Below are positions 10,310-18,385 of a stretch of 37,917 nt of DNA, one piece after another. Within the stretch, counting starts at the first letter, position 1. The number at the start of each line of letters is the position of its first letter. A model generated the notes under the pieces. That model searched no databases. It was not told the origin of the DNA and was given only the letters and a program-made list of their open reading frames with translations. Position numbers and translations under genes: made by a program. Source of the DNA: Deltaproteobacteria bacterium (GTDB taxonomy: Bacteria > Myxococcota_A > Polyangia > Haliangiales > Haliangiaceae); assembly GCA_021413675.1 (NCBI GenBank), contig JAIOQA010000253.1:1-37917 (forward strand), given 5' to 3'.

Positions 10310-11547
10310 AGGTCGGGATCGTCGGCGCGGGGACCGCGGGTGCGGCCGCCGCCCTGTTCCTCGCGCGCGCCGGCTGTGAGGTCACGGTCCTCGAGCGGGT
10401 CGCCGCGCCCGGACCGGTCGGCGCGGGCATCGTGGTGCAGCCCACCGGCCAGGCGGTGCTCGCCCGCCTCGGCTTGCTCGCGCCGATCGCCGCCGCTGGC
10501 GCGCGCCTCGATCGCCTGTGGTGCCGCACCGGCGGCGGGCGCACGCTGGTCGAGCTGCGCTACGCCGCGATCGACGCGAGCTGGTACGGGATCGGCCTGC
10601 ACCGCGGCGCGCTGTTCGAGACCCTGTATCGCGCGGCGCAGGTCGAGCCCGGCGTCGCGATCGAGACCGGCTGCGACGTGCGCGGCCTGCGCCGCGATGG
10701 CGCGCGCGTGTTCGCGACGATCGCCGACGGCAGCGAGCGCGGCCCGTTCGAGCTGCTGGTCGTCGCCGACGGCGCGGTCTCGGAGCTGCGCGGCGCGGCG
10801 GGGCTCACCGCGCGCGATCGGCCGTATCCCTGGGGCGCGCTGTGGTTCGTCGCCGACGATCCCGATCGGATCTTTTCAGGGGAGCTGTACCAGGTCGGGG
10901 TGCGCGCGCGGCGCCTCTACGGCGCGCTGCCGACCGGCATCGCGCCGGGGCGATCGGGTCCGGTGGTGAGCCTGTTCTGGAGCCTGCGCGCCGATCGCAT
11001 CGATGCGTGGCGCGCTGCGGGGCTCGCGCCGTGGAAGGCCGAGGTCGCCGCGCTCGACCCGCGCATGGCGCCGCTGCTCGACCAGATCCGCGATCCGGCG
11101 CAGGTGCTGTTCGCGCGCTACCGCGACATCGTCATGCGCCGCTGGCACGACGACGCGGTCGTGTTCATCGGCGACGCGGCCCACGCGACCAGCCCGCAGC
11201 TCGGCCAGGGCGCGAACCTCGCGCTGTGCGATGCGGCCGCGCTCGCCGAGGCGATCGCGTCGAGCGATGGCGTGGCCGCGGCGCTGGTGGCGTATGCGTC
11301 GGCGCGCCGGCGCCACCTCGCGTACTACCAGCGCATGACACGGTGGTTGACGCCGTTCTTCCAGTCCGACTCGCGCGTCCTGGGCTGGGCGCGCGACTGG
11401 CTGTTCCCGCTGGGCAACGCGCTGCCGCCGGTGCGCGGCCTGATGATCCGCACGATGGCCGGCGTGAAGCGCGGGTTCGTTCGCGGGAGCCTGGTGTTGC
11501 CCGAGGGCGTGACGAAGGCGTTGCCGGCGCCGCCTGCCGCGGGCTGA
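10306..11547 (+). CDS. FAD-dependent monooxygenase, PHBH-type
   Basis: The 413-residue enzyme starts with GTG at 10306, giving a dinucleotide-binding GAGTAG motif at residues 7-12 and an acidic strand end (TVLER) typical of FAD ribose binding. The second FAD motif is VVADGAVSELR (the DG motif), and the third is FIGDAAHATSPQLGQGANLAL. All are diagnostic of group A flavin monooxygenases such as p-hydroxybenzoate or salicylate hydroxylases. These bind FAD, oxidise NAD(P)H and hydroxylate aromatic or similar substrates. The C-terminal 40 residues are Arg/Pro-rich and not part of the fold. The ATP-grasp or sterol alternatives are not supported. The substrate is unknown. The start overlaps the DUF1643 stop by 4 bp. 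Confidence 0.93.
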   Translation: MKVGIVGAGTAGAAAALFLARAGCEVTVLERVAAPGPVGAGIVVQPTGQAVLARLGLLAPIAAAGARLDRLWCRTGGGRTLVELRYAAIDASWYGIGLHRGALFETLYRAAQVEPGVAIETGCDVRGLRRDGARVFATIADGSERGPFELLVVADGAVSELRGAAGLTARDRPYPWGALWFVADDPDRIFSGELYQVGVRARRLYGALPTGIAPGRSGPVVSLFWSLRADRIDAWRAAGLAPWKAEVAALDPRMAPLLDQIRDPAQVLFARYRDIVMRRWHDDAVVFIGDAAHATSPQLGQGANLALCDAAALAEAIASSDGVAAALVAYASARRRHLAYYQRMTRWLTPFFQSDSRVLGWARDWLFPLGNALPPVRGLMIRTMAGVKRGFVRGSLVLPEGVTKALPAPPAAG

Positions 11548-11600
11548 GCGAAATCGCTCGTCGCCGCGTCACATCGGATCTCGGCGCGGTGCACACCGCC

Positions 11601-11867
11601 ATGAGCCGACACCACCGCGCCCCCGATCCAAACGATCCCGGGACCTGGAACACGCCGGATCCGGCGCCCACGCCGGCGCCAGCGCCAGCGCCGGATCCGG
11701 TCGCGGAGCCCGAGGGTGGCTTCGATCCGTGGAGCTGGCTGATGCCGGATCGGCCGCTGACGCGTCCGTATCGCGAGCCGGACCCGAACGATGCGGGCAC
11801 GTGGAATACGCCGCCGGAGTCGTCATTCCCGATGGACCTGCTGTCGGCGTTCGCGTTCGTCCTCTGA
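11601..11867 (+). CDS. small protein with a duplicated PDPND-GTWNTP motif
   Basis: The 88-residue open frame starts with ATG at 11601 and has no signal peptide. Two copies of PDPND[P/A]GTWNTP occur near residues 8-19 and 65-76, separated by a Pro/Ala-rich stretch and a WSWLMPD segment. The copies differ at several synonymous third positions (GAT CCA AAC against GAC CCG AAC, TGG AAC against TGG AAT) yet encode nearly the same peptide. That pattern argues for translation and protein-level selection. No family was recognised. No convincing ribosome site precedes it, and it lies 53 bp after the monooxygenase gene. Confidence 0.62.
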   Translation: MSRHHRAPDPNDPGTWNTPDPAPTPAPAPAPDPVAEPEGGFDPWSWLMPDRPLTRPYREPDPNDAGTWNTPPESSFPMDLLSAFAFVL

Positions 11868-11904
11868 CGCACTGGCTGGCGCACGCGTTGCACTACGCGC
11901 CGCC

Positions 11905-13131
11905 ATGCACGACGCACTCACGAGGCGATGGGCGATCGCGGCGCTGCTGGCCGCCTCGGGGCTGATCTGGACCGCGGTGCGCCCCGTCGACGAGCCGCTG
12001 CCGCGAATCGTGGTCGCGACCCGGGTCGAGCGCGTGCCGCAGCCGGTGATGATCCCGGGCCCGCCGATCGTGGTGCGTGTCAGCGCGCCCACGCCGATCG
12101 TGTCTGCGATCGTGCCGTGCCCCAAGGCGCCGACGGTCCCGGCGCCGCCGGCAGCGCCGCGGCTGAGCGCGAGGCAGATCGCCGAGCTCGCGAACACCGA
12201 GCCGATGTTCGATCACTTCAGCGAACTGCTCGGCGGCATGGCCAGCGCCGAAGGTCGACCGGAGCTGGCCTACGCCATCAGCCGCGGCGACTCGGGGAAC
12301 GCGACCGTCTTCCTGAGCCAGGACAACGGGCGTCGTTACGCGCCGGTGCTGCGGTACACCGCCGACATGGACTCCGGCGTGTTCACCGACATCGCGCTCG
12401 ATTGCGCCGGTCGGCTCTACGCGGTCAGCGGCAATGCGCTCGGGGTCCGCGATGCCGATGGCACCGAGCGCTGGCAGGGCTTTCCGCTCGACGAGCCCGC
12501 TGCGCGCGAGGCGTGGGACAAGCGCTGGATGACGACCGTCGGACCGTGGGTCGTGTGGAGCGCCGGAGGCGAGATGGTCGCGAGTCACGACGGCGGTGCG
12601 ACCTGGCGCGATCTCGGCCCCGCCTACGATCGCTACCAGGTCGCGCTCGTCGCGACGCAGCACGCGCTGTTCGCGCGGCAGGCGGAGTGCGTGCCCGACA
12701 CCCTGTGCTTCGAGCGGCTCTCGCCAGACACGGGCGAACGGACCGCGGTGCGAGTGCGCGTGCACACCGCGGGGACCGACGGGCGGATCTCCGCGATCGC
12801 CGGGCCGGATGGCTGGGACCTCGGCGTGCCGTGCCCTCGCTCGGCGGACGGGTACACGGCTTGCGCGGAGAACCCGAGCGAGCAGGACCTCCGCTGGGCC
12901 GCGACGGTGGCGCCCGACATCATCGAGGGTGAGGCGCGGACGCACCACGAGATCGTGTGCACCCAGTCGATGCCGAACGTCTGCTTCCTGGTCGCGAGCG
13001 ACCGCACGTCACGCCACATCGTGGCGTCGGCGCCACCGGGATCCGGCACCCTCGTTGACGGGCGCGGCGAGGTCTTCACCGGGCTCTACACCGATCTCCT
13101 GCGCTGGTCACCGGCCCGCGGCTGGCGCTGA
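11905..13131 (+). CDS. secreted BNR-repeat-type protein, 408 aa
   Basis: The ATG at 11905 precedes a short hydrophobic N-terminal segment (WAIAALLAASGLIW) that should act as a signal or anchor. A Pro/Val-rich stretch follows. The globular part has the BNR sialidase-like pattern SxDxGxxW: FLSQDNGRRY, and a better match ASHDGGATWRDLG further on. This suggests a beta-propeller. Several cysteine pairs (CPKAP, ECVPDTLC, CPRSADGYTAC, CTQSMPNVC) fit disulfides in an extracytoplasmic protein. A specific hydrolytic activity is not evident, since the catalytic residues of sialidases were not found. It ends 4 bp before the convergent GMC gene. Confidence 0.82.
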   Translation: MHDALTRRWAIAALLAASGLIWTAVRPVDEPLPRIVVATRVERVPQPVMIPGPPIVVRVSAPTPIVSAIVPCPKAPTVPAPPAAPRLSARQIAELANTEPMFDHFSELLGGMASAEGRPELAYAISRGDSGNATVFLSQDNGRRYAPVLRYTADMDSGVFTDIALDCAGRLYAVSGNALGVRDADGTERWQGFPLDEPAAREAWDKRWMTTVGPWVVWSAGGEMVASHDGGATWRDLGPAYDRYQVALVATQHALFARQAECVPDTLCFERLSPDTGERTAVRVRVHTAGTDGRISAIAGPDGWDLGVPCPRSADGYTACAENPSEQDLRWAATVAPDIIEGEARTHHEIVCTQSMPNVCFLVASDRTSRHIVASAPPGSGTLVDGRGEVFTGLYTDLLRWSPARGWR

Positions 13132-13135
13132 GCCA

Positions 13136-14635
13136 TCACGCGGAGGCCGCGATCGCCTCCGCGCAGCGCGCCGCCATCGCCATGATCGGGATCTGCGGGT
13201 TCACGCCGAGGTTGGTCGGGAACACGCTGGAGTCCGCGACATAGAGGTGCGCGGTCGTGTGATGGCGAAAGTCGGGGCGCACGACGCTGGTCGCCGCATC
13301 GCCGCCCATGCGCGCGGTGCCGAACAGGTGGGTCATCGACATCGCGTAGTCGCTCGGCGTGAGCGAGCCCGCGGCCTCGAAGCGCGCCATCGTCGCGCGA
13401 TCGCGCACCACCGACTCGAACCCGGGCACGCCGGGGTAGACCTCGACCGCGCCGGCGGCCAGCAGCGTCTCGCCGAGGATGCGGACCGCGCGGCGCACGC
13501 GGCGGGTGTCGTCGGGCGTGAGCGAGTAGGTCACCAGCGGGCGCGATCGGCCGGGGCGGACGCGGCCGCGCGCGCTCGCGCGGATCGCCGCGCCCCACAC
13601 CGCGTAGCGATCGAGCTCGGCGATCCGCCGCGCGAGCTCGGCGCCGACGCCAGGGACGCGCGACGCGAGGATCGACAGATCGAAGCCGAGCACCTCGAGC
13701 TTGATGCCCTCGCCGCGGTAGCCCGTGATCTCGTGGCCCTGGGTCGCGCCCTGCCACGAGCGCACCGGCTCGGCGAACCGGCCGGTGACCGACACGCCGG
13801 GGTGCGCGGCGAGGCCATCGCCGACCGGGCCGTGGGTGAGGCCGCTGCGGCGCAGGAGGCACGGCGTCTGGATCGCGCTGGCCGCGAGCACGACGGTGTT
13901 CGCGCGGATGTCGACGCGCGCGCCGGCCGCGGTCACGCCGCGCACGCCGACCGCGCGGCCGCGCTCGACCAGCACGCGCAGGGCGCGCACGCCCGCGAAG
14001 ATGCGCGCGCCGCGGGCGACCGCGTCGGGCAGGAGGCTGCGATCCATCGACAGCTTGGCGCCGTGCGGGCAGCCCTGCAGGCAGCGGCCCGCGCCGACGC
14101 AGCCGTCGGTGTTGCGGCGGATCGGGCGATGCGCGGCGCCCGTCGCCTCGGCGCCGCGGGCCATCAGGAGGTTCTTCGCGCCGGCGATCGCGGGCTCGGT
14201 CGGGTGCACGTGCAGCCGCGCCTCGAGCCGCGCCTCGTGCGCCGCGATCACCTCGTACGGCAGCGCATCGCCGAGCACCGGATCATCGGCGGCCCAGGCC
14301 GCGAGGATCTCCGGCGGCAGGCGCCAGCTGATCGCGCCGTTGATGACCGACGTGCCGCCGACCGCCACGCCCTGCAGGTACGGCATCGAGGCGTTGCCGA
14401 ACGCCAGCGACGTGCCCATGTCGCGGTAGAGCGCGGCCATCGCGCGCACGCCGCTGGCAGCGAACGCCTCGGGCGCGACGTGGTGGCCCTCCTCGACGAC
14501 GATGACGCTGGCGCCGGCGCGCGCGAGGTCGGCTGCGACGGTCGCGCCGGCCGGGCCGCTGCCGACGATCACGACCTCGGCGCGCGCGTGGTGGCGCGCG
14601 TGGACGTGGCGTCCGTCGAGGGCGACCAACGTCAT
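13136..14635 (-). CDS. GMC-family flavin oxidoreductase
   Basis: The 499-residue protein has an N-terminal FAD site, VVIVGSGPAGAT (residues 21-32). The GMC element around GGTSVINGAISWR and the C-terminal block HLFGTARMGGDAA...LYVADSSVFPTNLGVNPQIPIMA form the substrate end and second flavin contact. A Cys-rich segment, CVGAGRCLQGCPHGAK, is typical of long-chain alcohol oxidase and glucose/gluconate-type GMC proteins. It may hold a metal or covalent redox centre. Such enzymes oxidise alcohols or sterols with FAD. The gene overlaps the upstream partner gene by ATGA (14632-14635). No signal peptide is apparent, so export, if any, would depend on the partner. Confidence 0.92.
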   Translation of the reverse strand: MTLVALDGRHVHARHHARAEVVIVGSGPAGATVAADLARAGASVIVVEEGHHVAPEAFAASGVRAMAALYRDMGTSLAFGNASMPYLQGVAVGGTSVINGAISWRLPPEILAAWAADDPVLGDALPYEVIAAHEARLEARLHVHPTEPAIAGAKNLLMARGAEATGAAHRPIRRNTDGCVGAGRCLQGCPHGAKLSMDRSLLPDAVARGARIFAGVRALRVLVERGRAVGVRGVTAAGARVDIRANTVVLAASAIQTPCLLRRSGLTHGPVGDGLAAHPGVSVTGRFAEPVRSWQGATQGHEITGYRGEGIKLEVLGFDLSILASRVPGVGAELARRIAELDRYAVWGAAIRASARGRVRPGRSRPLVTYSLTPDDTRRVRRAVRILGETLLAAGAVEVYPGVPGFESVVRDRATMARFEAAGSLTPSDYAMSMTHLFGTARMGGDAATSVVRPDFRHHTTAHLYVADSSVFPTNLGVNPQIPIMAMAARCAEAIAASA

Positions 14636-15585
14636 GGTGCGGAGCCCGGCGCGAACCGCGCGCGCACCGTGGGATCATCGAAGTACGCGAAGCACGCCAG
14701 CGTCTTGAGCGTGGTCATCGCCTGGCGCACGAAGTAGCGCTGATCGCTCGCCGCGGCGGTCAGGAAGCGGACCTGCTCGTCGGGCGAGAGCCGGAAGAAC
14801 GGGCGGCGAAAGCCGCTGACGACCGGCAGGAACACCAGCGTGTGCAGCATCGGGCGCAGGCCCGCGCGCACCAGCGGCGCGGCCGCGCCGTCGAAGCTCA
14901 GCCAGAATCCGCTGCGGTCCGTCGACGCGAACGGCGGCAGCCCGCTGTCACCGGTGGTGGCGACGATCGCCGCGAACAGCATCTCGGCCCACTCGCGCTC
15001 GACCGAGGTCAGGCGCAGCGCGGCGATCGTCGGCGCGCGCCGCTCGTACGGCACGTCGGTGATGCGCTGCTCGCGCACGAGCGTGAAGTAGGTCGGGGTC
15101 TCGACGCACACACCGCCGAGCGCGACGTAGCTGACGCCGATCAGCTCGTCGGCGGAGTTCGGCGACAGCGAGACCAGCGGGTCCTTCACGAACCGCATCG
15201 ACAGATCGGGCACGCGGCCGCGCCCGTAGTCGATGACGAGGCCGCGATCGAAGCCCTTCGGCATCGGCACGCCGGCCGGCTCGATGACCTCGTAGTGCCA
15301 CTCGGTCACCGGCTGGCCGCGCCGCAGCTTGGGCCGGCTCGGCGCGTCGATGCCATCCTGCTCGAGCCGCACGTTCCAGCCGATCAGCTTGCCGGTGCCG
15401 GGCTCGCGGTAGAACGTCTTCTGGAAGTTCTTCCACGTGAGCTTCTCGACGATCCGCGGCAGCCCGAGGCTGGTGCCGCGATAGACCCAGCCCTCGAGCG
15501 CCTGTGGGTCGACGGGGTATCCGTCGACGATGTGCTGGCGCAACAACCTCGTCGACGCGGTCCGCAGCTCCCGGGCGGTGGTCAT
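14632..15585 (-). CDS. GMC-linked partner protein, possible gluconate 2-dehydrogenase subunit 3-like C-terminus
   Basis: The 317-residue protein begins with ATG at 15585 and overlaps the GMC gene by four bases, the normal layout of a GMC enzyme with its small subunit. The C-terminal third (RLSPDEQVRFLTAAASDQRYFVRQ..LKTLACFAYFDDP) is helical. It resembles the small, non-flavin subunit of gluconate 2-dehydrogenase or sugar dehydrogenases in character. The N-terminal two thirds have no recognisable domain. The large size and missing twin-arginine signal differ from ordinary subunit 3. An independent protein that merely pairs with the enzyme is also possible. Confidence 0.75.
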   Translation of the reverse strand: MTTARELRTASTRLLRQHIVDGYPVDPQALEGWVYRGTSLGLPRIVEKLTWKNFQKTFYREPGTGKLIGWNVRLEQDGIDAPSRPKLRRGQPVTEWHYEVIEPAGVPMPKGFDRGLVIDYGRGRVPDLSMRFVKDPLVSLSPNSADELIGVSYVALGGVCVETPTYFTLVREQRITDVPYERRAPTIAALRLTSVEREWAEMLFAAIVATTGDSGLPPFASTDRSGFWLSFDGAAAPLVRAGLRPMLHTLVFLPVVSGFRRPFFRLSPDEQVRFLTAAASDQRYFVRQAMTTLKTLACFAYFDDPTVRARFAPGSAP

Positions 15586-15645
15586 GCGGCGAGGGTATCG
15601 CGAAGCGCGCGACGCGGGACGGGTTCCGTGATCAGCGCGCCCGGT

Positions 15646-16356
15646 TCAGGCGCGTGGCACGGCGACCCCGAGCTCGCGTTGCAGGGCGCGCGCGCCGCGC
15701 TCGGTGACCCGCAGCGCGCGGGTGTTGCGGACCCGCACGACCCAGCCGTCGGCGAGCGCGACCTCGGCGATCGCGGCGCCGATCTGGCCGGCGACGTGCG
15801 GCACGCGCTCGCTCCAGTCGAGGCACGGTCGGCATTGCGGGCGGCGCGTCGCGATGTCGAGCGTGTGGCCGTGCGCGGCGAGCCACGCGACCAGCGCCGG
15901 GGTCGCGGAGAACGGCGGGTCCTCGACGAGCCAGCCGCGATCGATCAGCGCGCGCGCGACCGCGATCGCGAGCTTGCCGGCGAGGTGGTCGTAGCAGGTG
16001 CGCGCGAAGCGCAGCTCGCGGGCGCGGAGCTGGGAAGGTGACGTGAGGCGCTCCGCGGGCGCGGCCAGCGCGGCGAGGCGCTCGAGCACCTCGGCGACCT
16101 CGGGCGAGGCCAGGCGCACGTGGCGCTCGCGTCCGACCGCGGTCACCGCGACCAGCCGGCTGGCCACGAGCTGCCGCAGGTGCGACGACGCGGTCGCTGG
16201 CGACACGCCGGCGAGCCGCGCCAGCCGGCCGATCGGATGGCCGCGGCCGTCGAGGAGCGTGTCGAGCATCGCGACGCGCGATCGATCGGCCAGCGCGGCC
16301 GCGACCGTGGCGAGGTCGGGATCGGGCTGCGAGGGCGGCGATGCGCGGCGCGGCAT
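15646..16356 (-). CDS. ArsR-type winged helix-turn-helix regulator
   Basis: The 236-residue protein has an ArsR-like DNA-binding domain near residues 15-95. It shows ADRSRVAMLDTLLDG, then the recognition helix VSPATASSHLRQLVASRLV and a short wing (VTAVGRERHVRLA). The C-terminal 140 residues contain several cysteines (CYDHL, CRPCLDW) and a second helix-rich domain that may hold a ligand or metal. The ATG at 16356 was chosen because the residues before it are low-complexity Arg/Ala. It is 22 bp downstream of the OsmC-ACT gene and may form one unit with it. The target genes are not known. Confidence 0.85.
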   Translation of the reverse strand: MPRRASPPSQPDPDLATVAAALADRSRVAMLDTLLDGRGHPIGRLARLAGVSPATASSHLRQLVASRLVAVTAVGRERHVRLASPEVAEVLERLAALAAPAERLTSPSQLRARELRFARTCYDHLAGKLAIAVARALIDRGWLVEDPPFSATPALVAWLAAHGHTLDIATRRPQCRPCLDWSERVPHVAGQIGAAIAEVALADGWVVRVRNTRALRVTERGARALQRELGVAVPRA

Positions 16357-16378
16357 GGCGGCAGCGTACCGACAACGC

Positions 16379-17245
16379 TCACGCGCCGCGCGCCCAGCGG
16401 GCCGCGGCGCGCTGCGCGGCCTCGCGATCATCGACGCCGAGGATCAGCGCGTGGTCGTGATCGCTGTACACGCTCGCGATGTTGACGCCGGCATCGGCGA
16501 GCGCGCGCGCGAGCTGGCCGAGCTGCCCGGGCGTGCCCTGATCGAGGCGCTGCGCGATCACGTCGCGCACGCCGAGCACCTCGAAGCCGGCGGCGCGCAG
16601 GATCTCGGCCGCGCGCTCGGCCTCGGCGACGAGGAAGTGCACGACGCACGTGTCGCCGATCGCGAAGCCGCCGCCGCCCTCGAGGCTGATGCCGGCGGCG
16701 CCGAGCGCCTCGCCCATCGCGGCCAGCGCGCCGGGCCGGTGCGGGAGGCGGACCGCCAGATCCTGGCGGACGGGTGCGGGTGCGGGTGCGGGTGCGGGCG
16801 TGACCTCGGGCTCGCACGTGATCGGGAAGTTGCACGACCGCGCGATGAAGCACGCGTCGTGCGCGTCGCGGTGCAGCGCGATCGCGCGCGCGCGATCGCC
16901 GGCCGAGATGCCGACGCGCGGGCGCAGCGTCACCGACTCGAACTGCCCGCCGCCGGCGAGGCGCATCCGCCCCTCGCACGCATCGGTGTACGACTGCACC
17001 GCGATGCCGTTGCGCGCGCACAGCGCGAGGTACGACAGCATGTGGCACGCGGCGAGCGCGGCGACCAGCAGGTCCTCCGGGTTGTAGCGGTGGCGATCGC
17101 CGCGAAACGCCGGGTCGGCGCTGCCGACGAGGTCGGGCTTGCCGACCGCGGTCACGCGGTACTCGCGGCTGTACCGGGCGTAGTCGGTGGTACCGGCGCC
17201 CGTGTTTCCGGTCCAGACGAGCTCGAGGTGGTAGTCGTGCGTCAT
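16379..17245 (-). CDS. OsmC-family protein fused to tandem ACT domains
   Basis: The 288-residue protein opens with an OsmC/YhfA-type peroxidase domain (about 1-148). The catalytic cysteine Cys67 sits in LAACHMLSYL, and the resolving cysteine Cys132 in HDACFIARS, both at the expected spacing. A Pro-Ala repeat linker (about 149-158) leads to two ACT-like units (about 160-220 and 222-288), DLAVRLPHRPGALAAMGEAL and LGQLARALADAGVNI, which are usually amino-acid sensors. A thiol-dependent organic-hydroperoxide reduction controlled by an amino acid is the natural reading of the fusion. The start is the ATG at 17245; an in-frame ATG at 17281 is less likely. It is divergent from the membrane protein at 17434. 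Confidence 0.85.
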   Translation of the reverse strand: MTHDYHLELVWTGNTGAGTTDYARYSREYRVTAVGKPDLVGSADPAFRGDRHRYNPEDLLVAALAACHMLSYLALCARNGIAVQSYTDACEGRMRLAGGGQFESVTLRPRVGISAGDRARAIALHRDAHDACFIARSCNFPITCEPEVTPAPAPAPAPVRQDLAVRLPHRPGALAAMGEALGAAGISLEGGGGFAIGDTCVVHFLVAEAERAAEILRAAGFEVLGVRDVIAQRLDQGTPGQLGQLARALADAGVNIASVYSDHDHALILGVDDREAAQRAAARWARGA

Positions 17246-17293
17246 GCCGGCGGCGTACGCCACCTGCGCTTCGACCTGCATCGAAGCGTCGCG

Positions 17294-17330
17294 CTGCCAG
17301 TGACGGCAGGCGGCTGCCATCGGTGGCAGC
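17294..17330. promoter_or_regulatory. two adjacent CTGCC/GGCAG inverted repeats between divergent genes
   Basis: In the 188-bp gap between the divergent starts at 17245 and 17434, CTGCC (17294-17298) pairs with GGCAG (17305-17309). Immediately afterwards GCTGCCA (17313-17319) pairs with TGGCAGC (17324-17330) around a TCGG loop. The shared half-site suggests a repeated operator rather than chance. A terminator is unlikely because both flanking transcripts move away from it. No regulator is named. Confidence 0.35.
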
Positions 17331-17433
17331 GCCGCGCGCGCACCTCCGGCGCAACCCTGCGACCTCGCAGGCGCGCGCCGACGGCACGGGCGCTGCACAA
17401 GGGCGCGGTCACCAACCTTCAAGGACCGTCACC

Positions 17434-17904
17434 ATGCAGAACCTCGTCAACAAGTTCGACTCGCGCACCGTCTGGCTCTTCGCGTTCGGCTCCGTCGCCC
17501 TCGGCGTCGCGGCCTCGTTCGCCACCCAGGGCCTCGGACCCAAGGTCACCAGCGCGGTCTACGCCGGCATCGTCGGCATCGCGGGCTTCGCGTCGACGTT
17601 CAGCACCCGCGCCCGCACCCGCGGCGCGGTCGGCGCGTTCCTGGTCGCCGCGCTGCTCGCCGCGATCGGCTGCTACGCGCTGGTGAGCTACGTGTTCTCG
17701 ACCGTGACCTCGCAGGCGGCCGACCTCGTGTCCAACGGCCAGGCCCACGAGGCTGGTGTGCAGGCTGGTACGATCTTCGGCCGGTTCTTCGGCGCGTTCG
17801 CCGCGGTGGTGGCGTTCCTCGAGACCTCGATCATCGGCATCGCGGCGGCGGTCGCGGGCAGCCGCGCGAAGGCCGGGATCGCGCCGCGCGTGGCGATGGC
17901 GTAG
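17434..17904 (+). CDS. four-helix membrane protein of unknown function, 156 aa
   Basis: The ATG at 17434 lies 8 bases after AAGGA (17421-17425), so the start is secure. The protein has about four hydrophobic helices: VWLFAFGSVALGVAASFA, the AGIVGIAGFAST region, GAFLVAALLAAIGCYALVSYV and AVVAFLETSIIGIAAAVAG. A short loop of charged and Gln-rich residues (QAADLVSNGQAHEAG) lies between the last two. No domain was recognised. Because it faces the OsmC-ACT gene across a shared promoter region, a stress-related membrane role is possible but unproven. It is followed by a 16-bp GC-rich tandem duplicate and another small membrane gene. Confidence 0.82.
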   Translation: MQNLVNKFDSRTVWLFAFGSVALGVAASFATQGLGPKVTSAVYAGIVGIAGFASTFSTRARTRGAVGAFLVAALLAAIGCYALVSYVFSTVTSQAADLVSNGQAHEAGVQAGTIFGRFFGAFAAVVAFLETSIIGIAAAVAGSRAKAGIAPRVAMA

Positions 17905-17925
17905 CGCGCGACGAGGACGCGCGCG

Positions 17926-17957
17926 GCGCTCCGGCGCCTGCGCGCTCCGGCGCCTGC
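17926..17957. repeat. 16-bp perfect tandem duplicate in an intergenic gap
   Basis: GCGCTCCGGCGCCTGC occurs twice head-to-tail (17926-17941 and 17942-17957), between the stop at 17904 and the next start at 18016. Each copy contains the palindrome GGCGCC. It could be a slippage product or a weak GC hairpin at the end of the upstream transcript. No U-tract follows. Confidence 0.6.
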
Positions 17958-18015
17958 GCGCTTGCGTCGCACCCGGGGGCGCGCGCGGATCGCCGCGCGC
18001 TGCTAGCGTGGACCC

Positions 18016-18357
18016 GTGCTGCTGGTGCTCACCGCTGCCGCCCTGGTCCTCGGCGCGTGGACCGTGTGGCTGATCCGCCGCGCCGATCTCGGGACCTGGC
18101 TGTACGCGCCCACGATCTTCGCGACCGTCGGGATCCCGGCGCTCACCGCACTCGCGCTCGCGCGCCTGGTCAAGACCTTCGACGACGCCAGCGACGTCGC
18201 CGCCGCCGATCGCCAGGTCGCGCTCTCCGATGGGATCTCGCGGGCCATGCTCGCGACCGGCGCGGCGCTGATCGTCCTGGGCGCCTGGCTCATCACCCTC
18301 GCCATCGCGACGGTGCGGATCCGTCGGCGCGGTCGCCTCGCGTTGCCGCGCGATTGA
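18016..18357 (+). CDS. small membrane protein, 113 aa
   Basis: The GTG at 18016 starts with an immediate hydrophobic helix (LLVLTAAALVLGAWTVWLI). A second helix follows at TIFATVGIPALTALALARLV. A charged mid-section (DDASDVAAADRQ) precedes a third helix, MLATGAALIVLGAWLITLAIATV, and an Arg-rich tail. This fits a three-pass inner-membrane protein with the tail in the cytoplasm. No family was recognised. Codon positions are GC-rich as in the neighbours, which supports translation. It is convergent with the WG-repeat gene, with 28 bp between stops. Confidence 0.72.
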   Translation: MLLVLTAAALVLGAWTVWLIRRADLGTWLYAPTIFATVGIPALTALALARLVKTFDDASDVAAADRQVALSDGISRAMLATGAALIVLGAWLITLAIATVRIRRRGRLALPRD

Positions 18358-18385
18358 TCGCGGGCCGAGCCTGGCCGCGCGTGCC

